Assembly (NCBI RefSeq): GCF_017916325.1 | Contig: NC_090162.1 | Location: 465,001-529,000, forward strand | DNA: 64,000 bases | Direction: 5' to 3' | DNA from: Leishmania martiniquensis | Lineage: Eukaryota > Euglenozoa > Kinetoplastea > Trypanosomatida > Trypanosomatidae | Shown: in pieces, positions 63,657-64,000 of the stretch | Position numbering within the stretch: position 1 is the first letter of the stretch | Layout: each line of letters begins with the position of its first letter | Notes under the pieces: model-generated | Databases searched by the model: none | What the model saw: the letters and a program-made list of their open reading frames with translations, nothing else | What the model was told of the DNA's origin: nothing | Program-made: the position numbers and the translations under genes

Positions 63657-64000
63657 TGTACATATACGTATAAAGAGAGAGAGAACATACGTTCGTTTGT
63701 GCGGAGTCGTGCCAGAGAGAGGAAAGGGGTGGAGAAAGGCGGAAGAGGTTGCAGTGAAAGAAAGCAATGATGGAGACGTTGCGCAGCTGCGCAGGTGAAC
63801 GCTCGCACGCCTCCCTCTCTCTTTTGCCAAACCCATCGGACGGGGCCGACACCACACTTCCCATTCGTCGGCTCCATGTAGTTTATGATCGCCATCCTTT
63901 TTTTCTTGCATGTGTGTGTATGTGTGTGTCGTTAATGAAGAGAGAGAGCGTGTCGCGCATTACGCGTGCCTCACCATCCCTGCAATGGTGTAGGAGCCTA

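Larger units (their letters stand above)
60354..64000. other. Right-end spacer with no supported gene
   Basis: About 3.6 kb. The left end has GA-rich runs (60413-60436, 60544-60700) that fit the RING gene's splice signal. Beyond that are A-rich purine stretches, a long (GT)n-type run at 61271-61309, a G-run at 62185-62194, and an AT microsatellite at 63614-63656. ORFs are short and of biased composition. It may be the long 3' UTR of a gene beyond the right edge. Confidence 0.5.

Overview
The window looks like a 64-kb piece of a trypanosomatid chromosome, most likely from Leishmania or a close relative (Leishmaniinae). It is GC-rich, has no introns, and every gene I can support lies on the minus strand. 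Genes are separated by 1-6 kb spacers rich in polypurine runs (polypyrimidine tracts on the coding strand), (CA)n, (TA)n and GA-rich simple sequence. This is the layout of one polycistronic unit processed by spliced-leader trans-splicing. The proteins include kinetoplastid-type MRP/gBP and IFT88. The content fits, from memory only, the part of Leishmania chromosome 27 that carries IFT88 and the SW3-type histone H1. Several open frames only start at GTG or TTG; for these I use the first in-frame ATG. Transcription runs from right to left.

Genes in order of transcription: RING-H2 protein (59091-60353); histone H1 (52196-52519) between two copies of a 1.1-kb direct repeat; PTC7-type PP2C phosphatase (46888-48129); EIF1AD-like OB-fold protein (43332-44030); FHIP/FAM160-like protein (39401-42418); a proline-rich protein with a short Sec16-like C-terminal motif (33602-35359); IFT88 (28161-30608); a conserved-looking unknown (25395-26483); TSR2-like ribosome-assembly protein (23963-24625); mitochondrial RNA-binding protein of the MRP/gBP Whirly family (21885-22589); a 657-aa protein that may be a diverged relative of it (18156-20129); a four-helix EXPERA-like membrane protein (16654-17247); a 1554-aa TPR protein (9441-14105); an NSF-like tandem AAA ATPase with an N-terminal hydrophobic segment (4250-7276); and mitochondrial cysteine desulfurase (1626-2948).

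Two regions depart from the regular layout. Between 36.9 and 38.9 kb the minus strand holds several protein-like fragments in different frames, perhaps a decayed gene. Between 48.1 and 59.1 kb there is only one convincing gene, histone H1. It is flanked by near-identical 1,100-bp direct repeats 5,148 bp apart, followed by about 2.3 kb of unassigned, high-complexity sequence. The last 3.6 kb (60.4-64.0) hold no gene I can support. No tRNA, rRNA, CRISPR or recognisable intact mobile element was seen.
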